From an uncultured Eubacteriales bacterium (GTDB taxonomy: Bacteria; Bacillota; Clostridia; Christensenellales; UBA1242): a stretch of DNA of 64,000 bases. Of the stretch, positions 7,928 to 15,446 are shown piece after piece (position 1 is the stretch's first letter; each line of letters opens with the position of its first letter). A program made the translations under genes and the position numbers. The notes under the pieces were generated by a model. That model searched no databases and was not told the DNA's origin. It saw only the letters and a program-made list of their open reading frames with translations. The DNA lies in assembly GCA_949031345.1 (NCBI GenBank), contig CARNVA010000003.1, forward strand, positions 69,708 to 133,707, given 5' to 3'.

Positions 7928-8162
7928 TCTCTACAATTTCCCAATAATCAATCAAATCGACTTTTTCAAAGGTGGAAAATTCATCTTTAAAAGACTGAGG
8001 CGAGCCCTCATAAAAATCTTTTAGAATTTCCTCCTCTATAAGCATATTATGCGGAGCCGCACCAAAGATTGCATGAATGACGGAAGAAATTTTTTCATCC
8101 GATTTATCAAACTCATCAAATCTTTCTTGAAGCTTTGCAGCATATTCTCTTTGCTTTGACAT
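7902..8162 (-). CDS. Small acidic protein in the antitoxin position before mazF
   Basis: An 86-residue, acidic, mostly helical protein translated from a good GGGAG ribosome binding site, whose 3' end overlaps mazF by 26 nt. I do not recognise the family. It lacks the ribbon-helix-helix N-terminus of NdoAI/MazE antitoxins. The C-terminal half, rich in Asp, Glu and aromatics (FEKVDLIDYWEIVESDW), resembles the kind of acidic tail that MazF antitoxins lay across the toxin. The position and tight overlap support an antitoxin or regulatory role, but this is inferred from context only. Confidence 0.7.
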   Translation of the reverse strand: MSKQREYAAKLQERFDEFDKSDEKISSVIHAIFGAAPHNMLIEEEILKDFYEGSPQSFKDEFSTFEKVDLIDYWEIVESDWNNKKR

Positions 8163-8202
8163 GATTATCTCCCATATTTTAATCTTTTAAACTTAATTTG
8201 CG

Positions 8203-8226
8203 TAAAAAAAGACGCAAATATGCGTC
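8203..8226 (-). terminator. Terminator downstream of acpS
   Basis: Minus-strand GACGCA-tatt-TGCGTC hairpin followed by seven T, separating recX-acpS from the mazF module. Confidence 0.7.
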
Positions 8227-8237
8227 AATTTTAATTT

Positions 8238-8594
8238 TTAAATAATCATTGCTATTGCAGTGGCATAATCTTTTATATGAGAAATCGATACTTCCAAGTT
8301 TTTGCCTGAAAAACAATTTTCAAACTTTTCTAAAGCCTTGCCATGAAGCCTTACACAAGGCTTGCCATTTTCTTCATGATAAAGCTCAATGTCCTTAAAA
8401 ACAACTCCGCTGTCTTTTCCCATTTCCAAAGCTTTCATAACTGCTTCTTTTAGGCTAAATAATGCAGCAATTCTTTGTTTTTTCAGCACTGGAGAGCTGT
8501 TTAAATAAGTTTTTTCGCCCTCTAGTGCTATTTTATCTACAAAGGCTTCACTTTCGCTTATTCTTGCCACTTCTACTAAATCAATTCCTATCAT
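8238..8594 (-). CDS. acpS: Holo-[acyl-carrier-protein] synthase AcpS
   Basis: AcpS transfers the 4'-phosphopantetheine of CoA to apo-ACP. From the start at 8594 the protein has 118 residues, the family length, beginning MIGIDLVEVARI with the Mg-binding D5. FSLKEAVMKAL holds the conserved E50/K54 pair, and the C-terminus has the SISH motif. A longer in-frame ATG at 8687 would add 31 unrelated residues over recX, so I reject it. The chosen start overlaps the recX stop by 14 nt. Confidence 0.95.
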   Translation of the reverse strand: MIGIDLVEVARISESEAFVDKIALEGEKTYLNSSPVLKKQRIAALFSLKEAVMKALEMGKDSGVVFKDIELYHEENGKPCVRLHGKALEKFENCFSGKNLEVSISHIKDYATAIAMII

Positions 8595-9201
8595 TTTCAA
8601 GTTTCTCCCAAACTGATGAAATTTGTCCATATTCAAAACCTTTTCCTGCCAAATGATTGAAAAGTTTTTGTTTATTTTTAAGGTCAAATTCTTTATTTTT
8701 CATATATTTTTCAGCCAATTTGAAGCATTTTTCTGCTTCACCTTCATCATTAAGCATTTTATCAAGTTTTTCTTCCACAATTTCGTCATCAATACCCTTA
8801 GAAAGAAGGTCATATTTCAACTTTCTTCTGCTTTTTGAAAACATATAAGAAGAGATGAAATTTTCGCAAAAAGCTTCGTCATCAATATAGCCATAACTTT
8901 TAAGTTTTTCGACAGCTTTTTCTATGCATGAATAGGGATATTTCTTTTCTTTTAAATAAGAAACAAGCATTTTTTCACTTTTCATACTTTTTTCAAGTGC
9001 CAAAAGCCCACGATTGAAACAGGCATAATCTCCATTTTCTATAAGCAACTCTTCAAAAAAGCTGTCCTCAAATTTCTGTCCAGACTTAAGACAATGTTTG
9101 GCAAGAATTTCTGCTTCAAACACACCCAAAAGCTCATCATCAACAAACAATCTATATCTTAAACCTTTGCCAATTTTCTCAATTTCTGTGATTTCTTTCA
9201 A
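8581..9201 (-). CDS. recX: Regulatory protein RecX
   Basis: RecX binds RecA filaments and limits recombination. The protein has 206 residues with the tandem three-helix repeats of the family, including the repeat beginning LVSYLKEKKYPYSCIEKAVE, GYIDDEAFCENFI and SRRKLKYDLLSKGIDDEIVEE. The start codon is TTG, preceded by GGGGG, which decides the start. It overlaps acpS by 14 nt. recA is not in the window. Confidence 0.93.
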   Translation of the reverse strand: MKEITEIEKIGKGLRYRLFVDDELLGVFEAEILAKHCLKSGQKFEDSFFEELLIENGDYACFNRGLLALEKSMKSEKMLVSYLKEKKYPYSCIEKAVEKLKSYGYIDDEAFCENFISSYMFSKSRRKLKYDLLSKGIDDEIVEEKLDKMLNDEGEAEKCFKLAEKYMKNKEFDLKNKQKLFNHLAGKGFEYGQISSVWEKLENDRN

Positions 9202-9336
9202 CTATTCCCCCAAAAATACTTAAAATATTTTATTTTTCTAAAATCGTTTTTAAATACACTTCTTAAAATTCTTATAAAAACATCTTAAACATTTCTTTAA
9301 AAATGCTAAAAATCTTCTTTAAAACAATCTTCAAAC

Positions 9337-9690
9337 TTATTTACAAAGCTCCGCTGCCACTTTGGAATATGCCCGCACAAGCCCACCAGCACCCAGTTTT
9401 ATTCCGCCAAAATAGCGCACAATTGCAAGACAAACATTGTTTAAATCTCTTTTTTGTAAAACTGACAAAATAGGTCTGCCAGCTGTTCCGCCAGGCTCGC
9501 CATCGTCATTTGCCCGTTCATAAAAAGGTGTTTTAGCCCTTGCCGCCCAGCAAATATGAGTTGCTTTCGGATGTTGTTTATGAAGCCATTCTATAGCCGC
9601 TTTTGCCTCTTCTTCGCTTTCAATTTGAAATAAAAAGCCATAAAACTTCGATTTTTTTTCAATTATTTCGTTATTTTTTAGCAACTTCAT
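9337..9690 (-). CDS. Truncated YigZ/IMPACT-family protein
   Basis: The N-terminal IMPACT (UPF0029) domain is clear: KATHICWAA, NDDGEPGGTAGRPIL and AIVRYFGGIKLGAGGLVRAYS. YigZ proteins are usually about 200 residues, with a C-terminal DUF1949 domain. This copy stops after 117 residues at AELCK, and no continuation is visible in any frame in the 135 nt downstream. Either this is a naturally single-domain form or the 3' end has been lost. It overlaps tyrS by 4 nt (ATGA), so it is translated with tyrS. The biochemical role is not established. Confidence 0.85.
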   Translation of the reverse strand: MKLLKNNEIIEKKSKFYGFLFQIESEEEAKAAIEWLHKQHPKATHICWAARAKTPFYERANDDGEPGGTAGRPILSVLQKRDLNNVCLAIVRYFGGIKLGAGGLVRAYSKVAAELCK

Positions 9691-10934
9691 TTAATTACAA
9701 CCTTAATAAAGTTTTTCTTGCCCTTTTTAAGTAAGATTGAATTTTCATCAAAATCAGCTGTTGTAATGCTTTTTGAAAAGTCTGAGACCTTTTCACCATT
9801 CATAGAAACAGCGCCCCCTTCAATCATTCGTCTTGCATCACTTTTTGATGAGCAAAGCCCGCATCTAAACAGAACATCACATATATTGACTCCACTTTCA
9901 AATTCTGTCTTTTGCATTTCAAATTCTGGAGCGTCATTTCCACCTTGTGTAAAAAGATTTTCGCTCATTTTTTGTGCAAGTATGGCATCTTCTTCACCTC
10001 TTACAAATTTGGTTATTTCAAAGCAAAGACGCTTCTTTGCCTTAACAATATCTTCTTTAATAATTTCTTTAATTTCAGCCATTGGCAAATCGGTGAAAAG
10101 GGCAAACATCATTTCAACGCAGGCATCAGGGGTTTGGTATACACCTTGATAGAAATCGTAAGCAGAAATTTTATCTTTGTCAATCCATATTGCCCCTTTT
10201 TCTGTCTTACCCATTTTCTTACCTTCTGGTGTAAGCAAAAGTGGATTTGTTGCACCAATCATTTCACGATTTCCACCATCAGCAAAATTAAGTTTTCTTG
10301 CAAGTTTAACTCCTGCAACAATGTTCCCCCATTGGTCAGCACCGCCCCATTCAAGTTTGCAACCTTTATCTTTATTTAAATGCACAAAATCGAATGCTTG
10401 CATAAGCATATATCCCATTTCAAAGAAGGTAAGTCCGCCCTCTTTAATGCGGTTTGCATATATTTCATTTGTCAGCATTTCGTTTACATTAAAATGCACA
10501 CCAACTTCTCTCATAAAATCGATATAATCATAGCCTTTAAACCAGTCAGCATTATTGACTATTTCAGCCTTATTTTCGCCTTCAAAGTCTAAAAACACCT
10601 TTAAGCTGTCCTTGATTTTATCTATGTTTTTTTGTATAAGCTCTTTACCCATAAGCTGACGCATTTCACTTTTTCCTGAAGGGTCACCAACACATGCTGT
10701 TGCTCCACCCATCAAAAGATAAACCTTATGACCGGCTTGTTGAAAGCGTCTCAAAATGCAATATGGCACGCAGTGTCCAACATGGAGGCTGTCCATCGTT
10801 GGATCAGTCCCCTCATATAAAGCTATTTTTTCGCCACTTTCAAGAAGTTTTTTCAATGCTTCTTCATCAGTGCATTGATATAAAAGTCCGCGCTCTTTCA
10901 ATACATTAAATAAGTTTGTATCAATATTTTTCAT
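9687..10934 (-). CDS. tyrS: Tyrosyl-tRNA synthetase
   Basis: Class I synthetase that charges tRNA-Tyr. HVGH is at 51-54 (the HIGH motif), GGATACVGDPSGKSEMR binds the adenylate, and KMGKTEKGAIW is the KMSKS variant seen in bacterial TyrS. The last about 65 residues form an S4 RNA-binding domain (RMIEGGAVSMNG). The ribosome binding site is AAAGGAGAG. A tyrosine T-box lies upstream at about 11638-11912, but a GNAT gene sits between the leader and tyrS with no visible terminator, so all three downstream genes probably respond to tRNA-Tyr charging. Confidence 0.97.
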   Translation of the reverse strand: MKNIDTNLFNVLKERGLLYQCTDEEALKKLLESGEKIALYEGTDPTMDSLHVGHCVPYCILRRFQQAGHKVYLLMGGATACVGDPSGKSEMRQLMGKELIQKNIDKIKDSLKVFLDFEGENKAEIVNNADWFKGYDYIDFMREVGVHFNVNEMLTNEIYANRIKEGGLTFFEMGYMLMQAFDFVHLNKDKGCKLEWGGADQWGNIVAGVKLARKLNFADGGNREMIGATNPLLLTPEGKKMGKTEKGAIWIDKDKISAYDFYQGVYQTPDACVEMMFALFTDLPMAEIKEIIKEDIVKAKKRLCFEITKFVRGEEDAILAQKMSENLFTQGGNDAPEFEMQKTEFESGVNICDVLFRCGLCSSKSDARRMIEGGAVSMNGEKVSDFSKSITTADFDENSILLKKGKKNFIKVVIK

Positions 10935-11013
10935 TTTTTCATCTCTCCTTTAATTTCTTTATTTATTTTTTTAATTTTTAATATTTAATTATTATTTATA
11001 ATTTCAAGTTTTA

Positions 11014-11556
11014 TTATTTTACAATTGCCCACATTTCACAGTCAACCAGCACGCCATCGCTATTGCGGCAATATTTTTTTACTCTGCCTTCATGGCTCAT
11101 TCCGATTTTTTCCATAACACGACCACTCTTAGGATTTTCCACATCATGAAGTGCCTGAATTCTTGTATAGCCAACACTGAAAAGATAATTTAAAACTGCT
11201 TTTCCTGCTTCTGGCATAATTCCCTTGCCCCAATAATCATCACCAACAACCCAGCCAAGTTCTGCCCTTTCTAAGTCTTCCAAGCTTTCAATCACATCAA
11301 TGCAACCTATCACCTCATTATTTTCTTTCCAAACAATAGCCCAACAATAAGTGTCAATTTTATCATATTTTGGAAGTGTAACATTTAGCAAACGCTCCTC
11401 ACACTGTTTTACATTTGAATATGGTTTCCAAGTCAAATACTCTGTGACCTTTTCTCTGCTGCAATAATTCTTGAACATATCGCCAGCATCGCTTTGATTA
11501 AACCTTCTTAAAATAAGCCTCTCTGTTTCTATTGTCTCTGTCCCTTTATGTTTCAT
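11014..11556 (-). CDS. GNAT (RimJ/RimL-type) N-acetyltransferase
   Basis: A 180-residue acetyl-CoA-dependent acetyltransferase with the RimJ-like start ETERLILRRF, the core VIGCIDV and AELGWVVGDDYWGKGIMPEA containing the GKG acetyl-CoA motif, then ENPKSGRVMEKIGM. RimJ-like GNATs acetylate protein N-termini or small amines; the substrate is unknown. A good AGGAGAG ribosome binding site lies about 80 nt after the T-box terminator. It is the first gene of the T-box operon ahead of tyrS, which is unusual. Confidence 0.88.
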   Translation of the reverse strand: MKHKGTETIETERLILRRFNQSDAGDMFKNYCSREKVTEYLTWKPYSNVKQCEERLLNVTLPKYDKIDTYCWAIVWKENNEVIGCIDVIESLEDLERAELGWVVGDDYWGKGIMPEAGKAVLNYLFSVGYTRIQALHDVENPKSGRVMEKIGMSHEGRVKKYCRNSDGVLVDCEMWAIVK

Positions 11557-11637
11557 TTTTCTCTCCTATAGTTTATTTTTATCTCCTATGATAGCAAATA
11601 ATTTCATCATGTCAAATCAAACATTATTTTTGCCATT

Positions 11638-11912
11638 AAAAAAGCATGCTTATCCCAATTTATTAGGACGAAGCATGCCTCCGTGGTACCACCTAATTTC
11701 AATTGATTGTTTCTTTGACTAGCAAAAACATAAAGCGTTGTAAAGATATAAAAAACAATCAATCCTTATTTTCCTTTTCGCAAGGAAAGCTGCGTAAGAC
11801 TTGAAATAATTGTAATTCGCTCTCTTTCCTGCCATAAGCTTACACCAACCGCTTACTCTCTTTAAGGTCATTCAAAAAAAGGCTACTGAGATTTATTCCA
11901 CCATCTTAATTT
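11638..11912 (-). promoter_or_regulatory. T-box leader, tyrosine specificity
   Basis: The minus strand shows the T-box elements in order: an AGAGAG motif, a GGTTGGTG apical part, the specifier TAC (Tyr) at 11812-11814, the T-box sequence AGGTGGTACCACGG at 11681-11694, and a terminator hairpin (GCATGCTT/AAGCATGC then T6) at 11638-11679. Uncharged tRNA-Tyr would stabilise the antiterminator and allow transcription of the GNAT gene, tyrS and yigZ. The specifier assignment was made by eye. Confidence 0.9.
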
Positions 11913-11918
11913 AAAGCA

Positions 11919-11947
11919 AGTATAACAAACAAAATTTTTATTGTCAA
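11919..11947 (-). promoter_or_regulatory. Promoter of the tyrosine T-box operon
   Basis: Minus-strand TTGACA, a 17-bp spacer, TATACT. Confidence 0.75.
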
Positions 11948-12065
11948 TCATTTTTTAAAATTGAATTTTTTAAAATCAATTTTATTATATTGCATGCCTG
12001 TTTTTCAAGTTTTTAAATGTAAGAAGGATTCAATGTTAAATAATAAAAAACTATGCAAATTTATT

Positions 12066-12093
12066 TTGAAATTTGGGCGTTTTAAGCTACAAT
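12066..12093 (+). promoter_or_regulatory. Predicted promoter of the NifU-like/GGGtGRT operon
   Basis: TTGAAA, a 16-bp spacer, TACAAT, followed by the ribosome binding site GGAGGA at 12101-12106. Confidence 0.5.
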
Positions 12094-12115
12094 ATTTTAC
12101 GGAGGAAATTATTAT

Positions 12116-12784
12116 ATGAGTTGTCCAATCAATATGAAAGGTTTTGGTCCATCTCCTATTCCTGAGGAAGCAAAATGGATACAACTAAAAGGAATTGAAC
12201 AGGTTTCTGGTTTTTCACATGGCTGCGGAAAATGTGCACCTCAACAAGGCACTTGCAAACTTACATTGAATGTCAAAGACGGCATTATTAAAGAAGCGCT
12301 TGTTGAAACTATTGGCTGTTCTGGCATGACACACTCTGCCGCTATGGCTGCAGAAATACTGCCAGGAAAAACACTTCTTGAAGCACTCAACACCGACCTT
12401 GTTTGCGATGCAATCAATGACGCAATGAAACAAATTTTCTTGCAACTGGTCTATGGTCGCAGTCAATCTGCCTTTTCTGAAGGCGGACTAGCTGTTGGAA
12501 GTGCCCTTGAAGACCTTGGAAAGACTTTAAACAGCAATGTAGGCACAGTTTATTCTCAAGAAGGTCAAGGTCCACGCTATTTAAACCTTGCTGAAGGCTA
12601 TATCACTAAAGAAGCCCTTGATGAGAATGGAGAAATTATCGGTTATGAATATGTTTCAACCGGCTCTCTTATGAAATCTCTTAGAGAAGGCGTTGACCCA
12701 AGAGATGCTGTTGCTAAAGCTACAAAAACTTATGGTCGCTATAATGAAGGTGTTTCATTTGTTGACCCAAGGAGGGTAGATTGA
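12116..12784 (+). CDS. NifU-like iron-sulfur scaffold-type protein
   Basis: A 222-residue protein related to the IscU/NifU N-terminal domain. Cysteines sit at C37 and C40 (HGCGKC), C47 and C68 (ETIGCSGM), followed by SAAMAAEILPGKTLLEAL, the region where NifU-type proteins bind a nascent cluster. The C-terminal about 90 residues are not part of a standard scaffold. It overlaps the next gene by 4 nt (the ATG lies in the TTGATGG overlap), so the pair is translationally coupled. In Clostridia this type is found beside GGGtGRT proteins. The cluster-binding role is inferred from the cysteines. Confidence 0.85.
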   Translation: MSCPINMKGFGPSPIPEEAKWIQLKGIEQVSGFSHGCGKCAPQQGTCKLTLNVKDGIIKEALVETIGCSGMTHSAAMAAEILPGKTLLEALNTDLVCDAINDAMKQIFLQLVYGRSQSAFSEGGLAVGSALEDLGKTLNSNVGTVYSQEGQGPRYLNLAEGYITKEALDENGEIIGYEYVSTGSLMKSLREGVDPRDAVAKATKTYGRYNEGVSFVDPRRVD

Positions 12785-13770
12785 TGGATATGACAAATAA
12801 GAATACAAACATTGATGCTGTGCTTGCTAAGTATGGCATCGCAAGTTTGGAAGAAGCAAAAAATCTCTGCCTCAAAAATGGCATTGATGTTGAAAAAATT
12901 GTAAAAGGCATCCAACCTATCTGCTTTGACAACGCAGTTAAAGCCTATGAGATTGGTGTTGCCATCGCTCTTAAAACTGGCACAGAAAAGGCAAGTGAGG
13001 TAGCCCTTTGTCTTGGCGAAGGTTTGCAAGCTTATTGCGTAAAGGGCTCTGTTGCTGACGAACGCCAAATTGGTCTTGGTCATGGCAGACTTGGAAGCAT
13101 GCTTTTAAATGAAGAAACAAAATCATTCTGTTTCCTTGCAGGTCATGAAAGTTTCGCTGCTGCTGAAGGCGCAATCGGAATTGTAACCAGTGCAAACAGA
13201 GTAAGAAAGTCACCTCTCAATGTAATCTTAAATGGTCTTGGCAAAGATGCTGCTTACATTATTTCAAGAATAAATGGCTTCACTTATGTTGAAACAAACT
13301 ATGATCACAAAACTGGAGAACTTAAAATCGTAAGTCAAAAAGCTTTCTCAAACGGAGATAGAGCAAAGGTAAAATGCTATGGCTCTTATGATGTTCCAGA
13401 AGGCGTTGCAATTATGAGACATGAAAAAGTTGATGTTTCAATTACAGGCAATTCAACGAATCCAGTGCGTTTCCAACACCCTGTTGCTGGAATTTATAAA
13501 AAATGGTGCTTTGAAAATGGCAAAACTTACTTCTCAGTGGCTTCTGGCGGCGGCACTGGCAGAACACTTCACCCAGATAATGTTGCTGCAGGCCCAGCAA
13601 GTTATGGCCTTACAGATACTATGGGAAGAATGCATTGTGATGCACAATTTGCCGGCTCTTCTTCAGTGCCTGCTCATGTTGAAATGATGGGCTTTATCGG
13701 AATGGGAAACAACCCAATCGTTGGTGCAACTGTTGCCCTTGCTGTAGCTGTTGAAACAAGAAATAAATAA
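12781..13770 (+). CDS. GGGtGRT family protein
   Basis: A 329-residue protein recognised by the signature ASGGGTGRTLHPDN at about residues 254-267, the motif that names the family. No reaction is established for the family. Visible features are a helical N-terminus with four or five Cys, a glycine-rich central region (GHGRLG, AAEGAIGIV), and a C-terminus rich in Gly/Ala (GFIGMGNNPIVGATVALAVAVE). It overlaps the upstream Fe-S scaffold-like gene, so it may receive or handle an iron-sulfur cluster; this is inference. A terminator follows at 13777-13807. Confidence 0.9.
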   Translation: MMDMTNKNTNIDAVLAKYGIASLEEAKNLCLKNGIDVEKIVKGIQPICFDNAVKAYEIGVAIALKTGTEKASEVALCLGEGLQAYCVKGSVADERQIGLGHGRLGSMLLNEETKSFCFLAGHESFAAAEGAIGIVTSANRVRKSPLNVILNGLGKDAAYIISRINGFTYVETNYDHKTGELKIVSQKAFSNGDRAKVKCYGSYDVPEGVAIMRHEKVDVSITGNSTNPVRFQHPVAGIYKKWCFENGKTYFSVASGGGTGRTLHPDNVAAGPASYGLTDTMGRMHCDAQFAGSSSVPAHVEMMGFIGMGNNPIVGATVALAVAVETRNK

Positions 13771-13776
13771 TTTAAT

Positions 13777-13807
13777 AAAAAAAAGACACCTGTTTAGGTG
13801 TTTTTTT
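13777..13807 (+). terminator. Terminator of the NifU-like/GGGtGRT operon
   Basis: ACACCTGTTTAGGTGT hairpin with flanking A and T runs. Confidence 0.8.
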
Positions 13808-13849
13808 ATATCTTTTTAAAGTTTTTGTTGTTTTAAAAAACTTATCCTG

Positions 13850-14446
13850 TTAAAAATCTATATCTGTCGAAATACCGTTTTCTTTTTTATATTCTTCAAA
13901 AGGAATATCAACATCATTTAAATCAAATTCATCTTTGCAAACATGCACCCAATTTAAAAGGTCGTTAAAGATCACCTTTGCAGTATTAGTTGCACTATGA
14001 CAAAGCTCTTTTTGTTTTTCATTAAAATTTTTATAAATTAACGGAATTACATAATGCTTGCTCTTATAAATTATTGACATAAAATACTTTGAAGGCTGTA
14101 AGCACTGACAATCTTTATTCAACACTTCCAAAGTATTTTCATGATGCTCAAGAATTTTTTCTAAATAATCGAAGTGGTGCAGTTTCTCAAAACGCTCTCC
14201 TATTCCATTCACAAAAGTGCGACAAAACTTTCCTATTAAAATAAAAGTATCTGGCTTTTTTCGAGCCCTAGGCAAAGTAATGACTATGATTGGCGCTTTA
14301 TATTTTTCCACATCAAGCTGTCTGTCATTTATTCCAAATGGCATAAAAGCATGATAAGGATTTTCATTAAAGACTATTTGCTGCTCTTTATCAGTCAATT
14401 CAATAAAATTGCTCCAATACTTTTCCCATATTTTTTCTGATTTCAT
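13850..14446 (-). CDS. Hypothetical protein, 198 residues
   Basis: I do not recognise this family. It is a soluble, mixed alpha/beta protein with an aromatic-rich N-terminus (WEKYWSNFIELTDKEQQIV), a central VITLPRARKKP stretch and an acidic C-terminus (DLNDVDIPFEEYKKENG). It has four Cys, including a CQC pair, and no signal peptide or membrane segment. AGAGGGG precedes the ATG. It stands alone between ung, from which it diverges, and the GGGtGRT operon terminator. Confidence 0.7.
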   Translation of the reverse strand: MKSEKIWEKYWSNFIELTDKEQQIVFNENPYHAFMPFGINDRQLDVEKYKAPIIVITLPRARKKPDTFILIGKFCRTFVNGIGERFEKLHHFDYLEKILEHHENTLEVLNKDCQCLQPSKYFMSIIYKSKHYVIPLIYKNFNEKQKELCHSATNTAKVIFNDLLNWVHVCKDEFDLNDVDIPFEEYKKENGISTDIDF

Positions 14447-14564
14447 AAATTTCCCCTCTAAACAATTTTATTTTATCATAAATGCAATAAATTTGCCACC
14501 AAAATTGAACAAAACTTACATAAAAAAATTGATTAAATAATTTTTACAAAATTCTTGCTAAAAT

Positions 14565-14593
14565 TTGCCTTAAATCATTATTTTTATTATAAT
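14565..14593 (+). promoter_or_regulatory. Promoter placing the ung start at +1 (leaderless)
   Basis: TTGCCT, a 17-bp spacer, TATAAT, 6 nt, then the ATG at 14600. No ribosome binding site is present. This -10 box lies inside the longer upstream reading frame, which argues against the upstream ATG at 14555. Confidence 0.6.
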
Positions 14594-14599
14594 ATAAAC

Positions 14600-15259
14600 A
14601 TGATTAAAATTAAAAGACAATGGTTTGAGCTCTTAAAAGATGAGTTTGATAAAGATTATTTTAAAAATTTGCAAGATTTTTTGCGTAATGAATACACAAA
14701 ATATCAAATTTATCCTATTGAGGATAATATTTTTAATGCATTAAATCATGTTCCATTTGACAAAGTCAAAGTTGTCATAATTGGTCAAGACCCCTATCAT
14801 GAGCCCGGTCAAGCACAAGGGTTGTCATTTTCTGTGCCAAGTGATGTAACAATTCCCCCTTCTCTTGTAAATATTATGACAGAAATTGAAAGTGACCTTG
14901 GAATTGTCTGCAAAAAAGATGGCAATCTTGAACGCTGGGCAAATCAGGGAGTGCTTCTTCTCAACACTGTTTTGACAGTGCGAAGAGGACAAGCAAACTC
15001 ACATAAAGACAGAGGCTGGGAAACTTTAACACGCAAAATTATTCAGCTTATTGGAAATAGAAAAGAACCTGCTGTATTTTTGCTTTGGGGCTCTTACGCT
15101 CAAAGTTTTGAGCCACTTATTTCTTCACAGCATCTTGTACTTAAAGCACCACATCCAAGCCCACTTTCTGCATATCGAGGATTCTTTGGCTGCAAACATT
15201 TTTCAAAATGCAACAAATTCTTGGCAGAACATAATCAAGCCGAAATTGATTGGTGTTGA
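14600..15259 (+). CDS. ung: Uracil-DNA glycosylase, family 1
   Basis: Removes uracil from DNA as the first step of base excision repair. From the start at 14600 the protein has 219 residues, the UNG length. GQDPYH is at 63-68 (catalytic D65, Y67 and H68 in the uracil pocket), LLLNTVLTVR is central, and HPSPLSAYRGFFG begins at H185 (the DNA-intercalation loop). The family's typical start is near MIKIKRQWFELL, and the upstream in-frame ATG would add 15 residues encoded by the promoter. The transcript appears leaderless. Confidence 0.96.
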   Translation: MIKIKRQWFELLKDEFDKDYFKNLQDFLRNEYTKYQIYPIEDNIFNALNHVPFDKVKVVIIGQDPYHEPGQAQGLSFSVPSDVTIPPSLVNIMTEIESDLGIVCKKDGNLERWANQGVLLLNTVLTVRRGQANSHKDRGWETLTRKIIQLIGNRKEPAVFLLWGSYAQSFEPLISSQHLVLKAPHPSPLSAYRGFFGCKHFSKCNKFLAEHNQAEIDWC

Positions 15260-15411
15260 AAAATACTCTAATATTAAAAATCAACTTCTTTTAAAATGAT
15301 TTTAAACTTGATTTTAATTATTTTACATACAAATAAAGTTAAAAATAATAATAAATAACTATATAAAGAAAATTTTTGCTGTTTATTTTTAATATTTTTT
15401 TAAATTTACTA
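15260..15411. other. AT-rich spacer before the large RNA
   Basis: Nearly pure A/T after the ung stop. I see no gene or strong hairpin before the promoter at 15412. Confidence 0.6.
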
Positions 15412-15440
15412 TTGACTTTTTGTAACAATTTGATTATTAT
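15412..15440 (+). promoter_or_regulatory. Promoter of the large structured RNA
   Basis: TTGACT, a 17-bp spacer, TATTAT. The predicted transcription start is near 15447. Confidence 0.75.
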
Positions 15441-15446
15441 ATTCAT

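Noticed and set aside
8595..8687. Longer start for acpS
   Set aside because: The 31 extra codons lie over recX and have no family similarity; the M at 8594 gives the usual MIGIDLVEV start.
9202..9336. Possible remnant of the missing YigZ C-terminal domain
   Set aside because: No frame gives DUF1949-like residues; the stretch is a run of imperfect TTTAAA-rich repeats.
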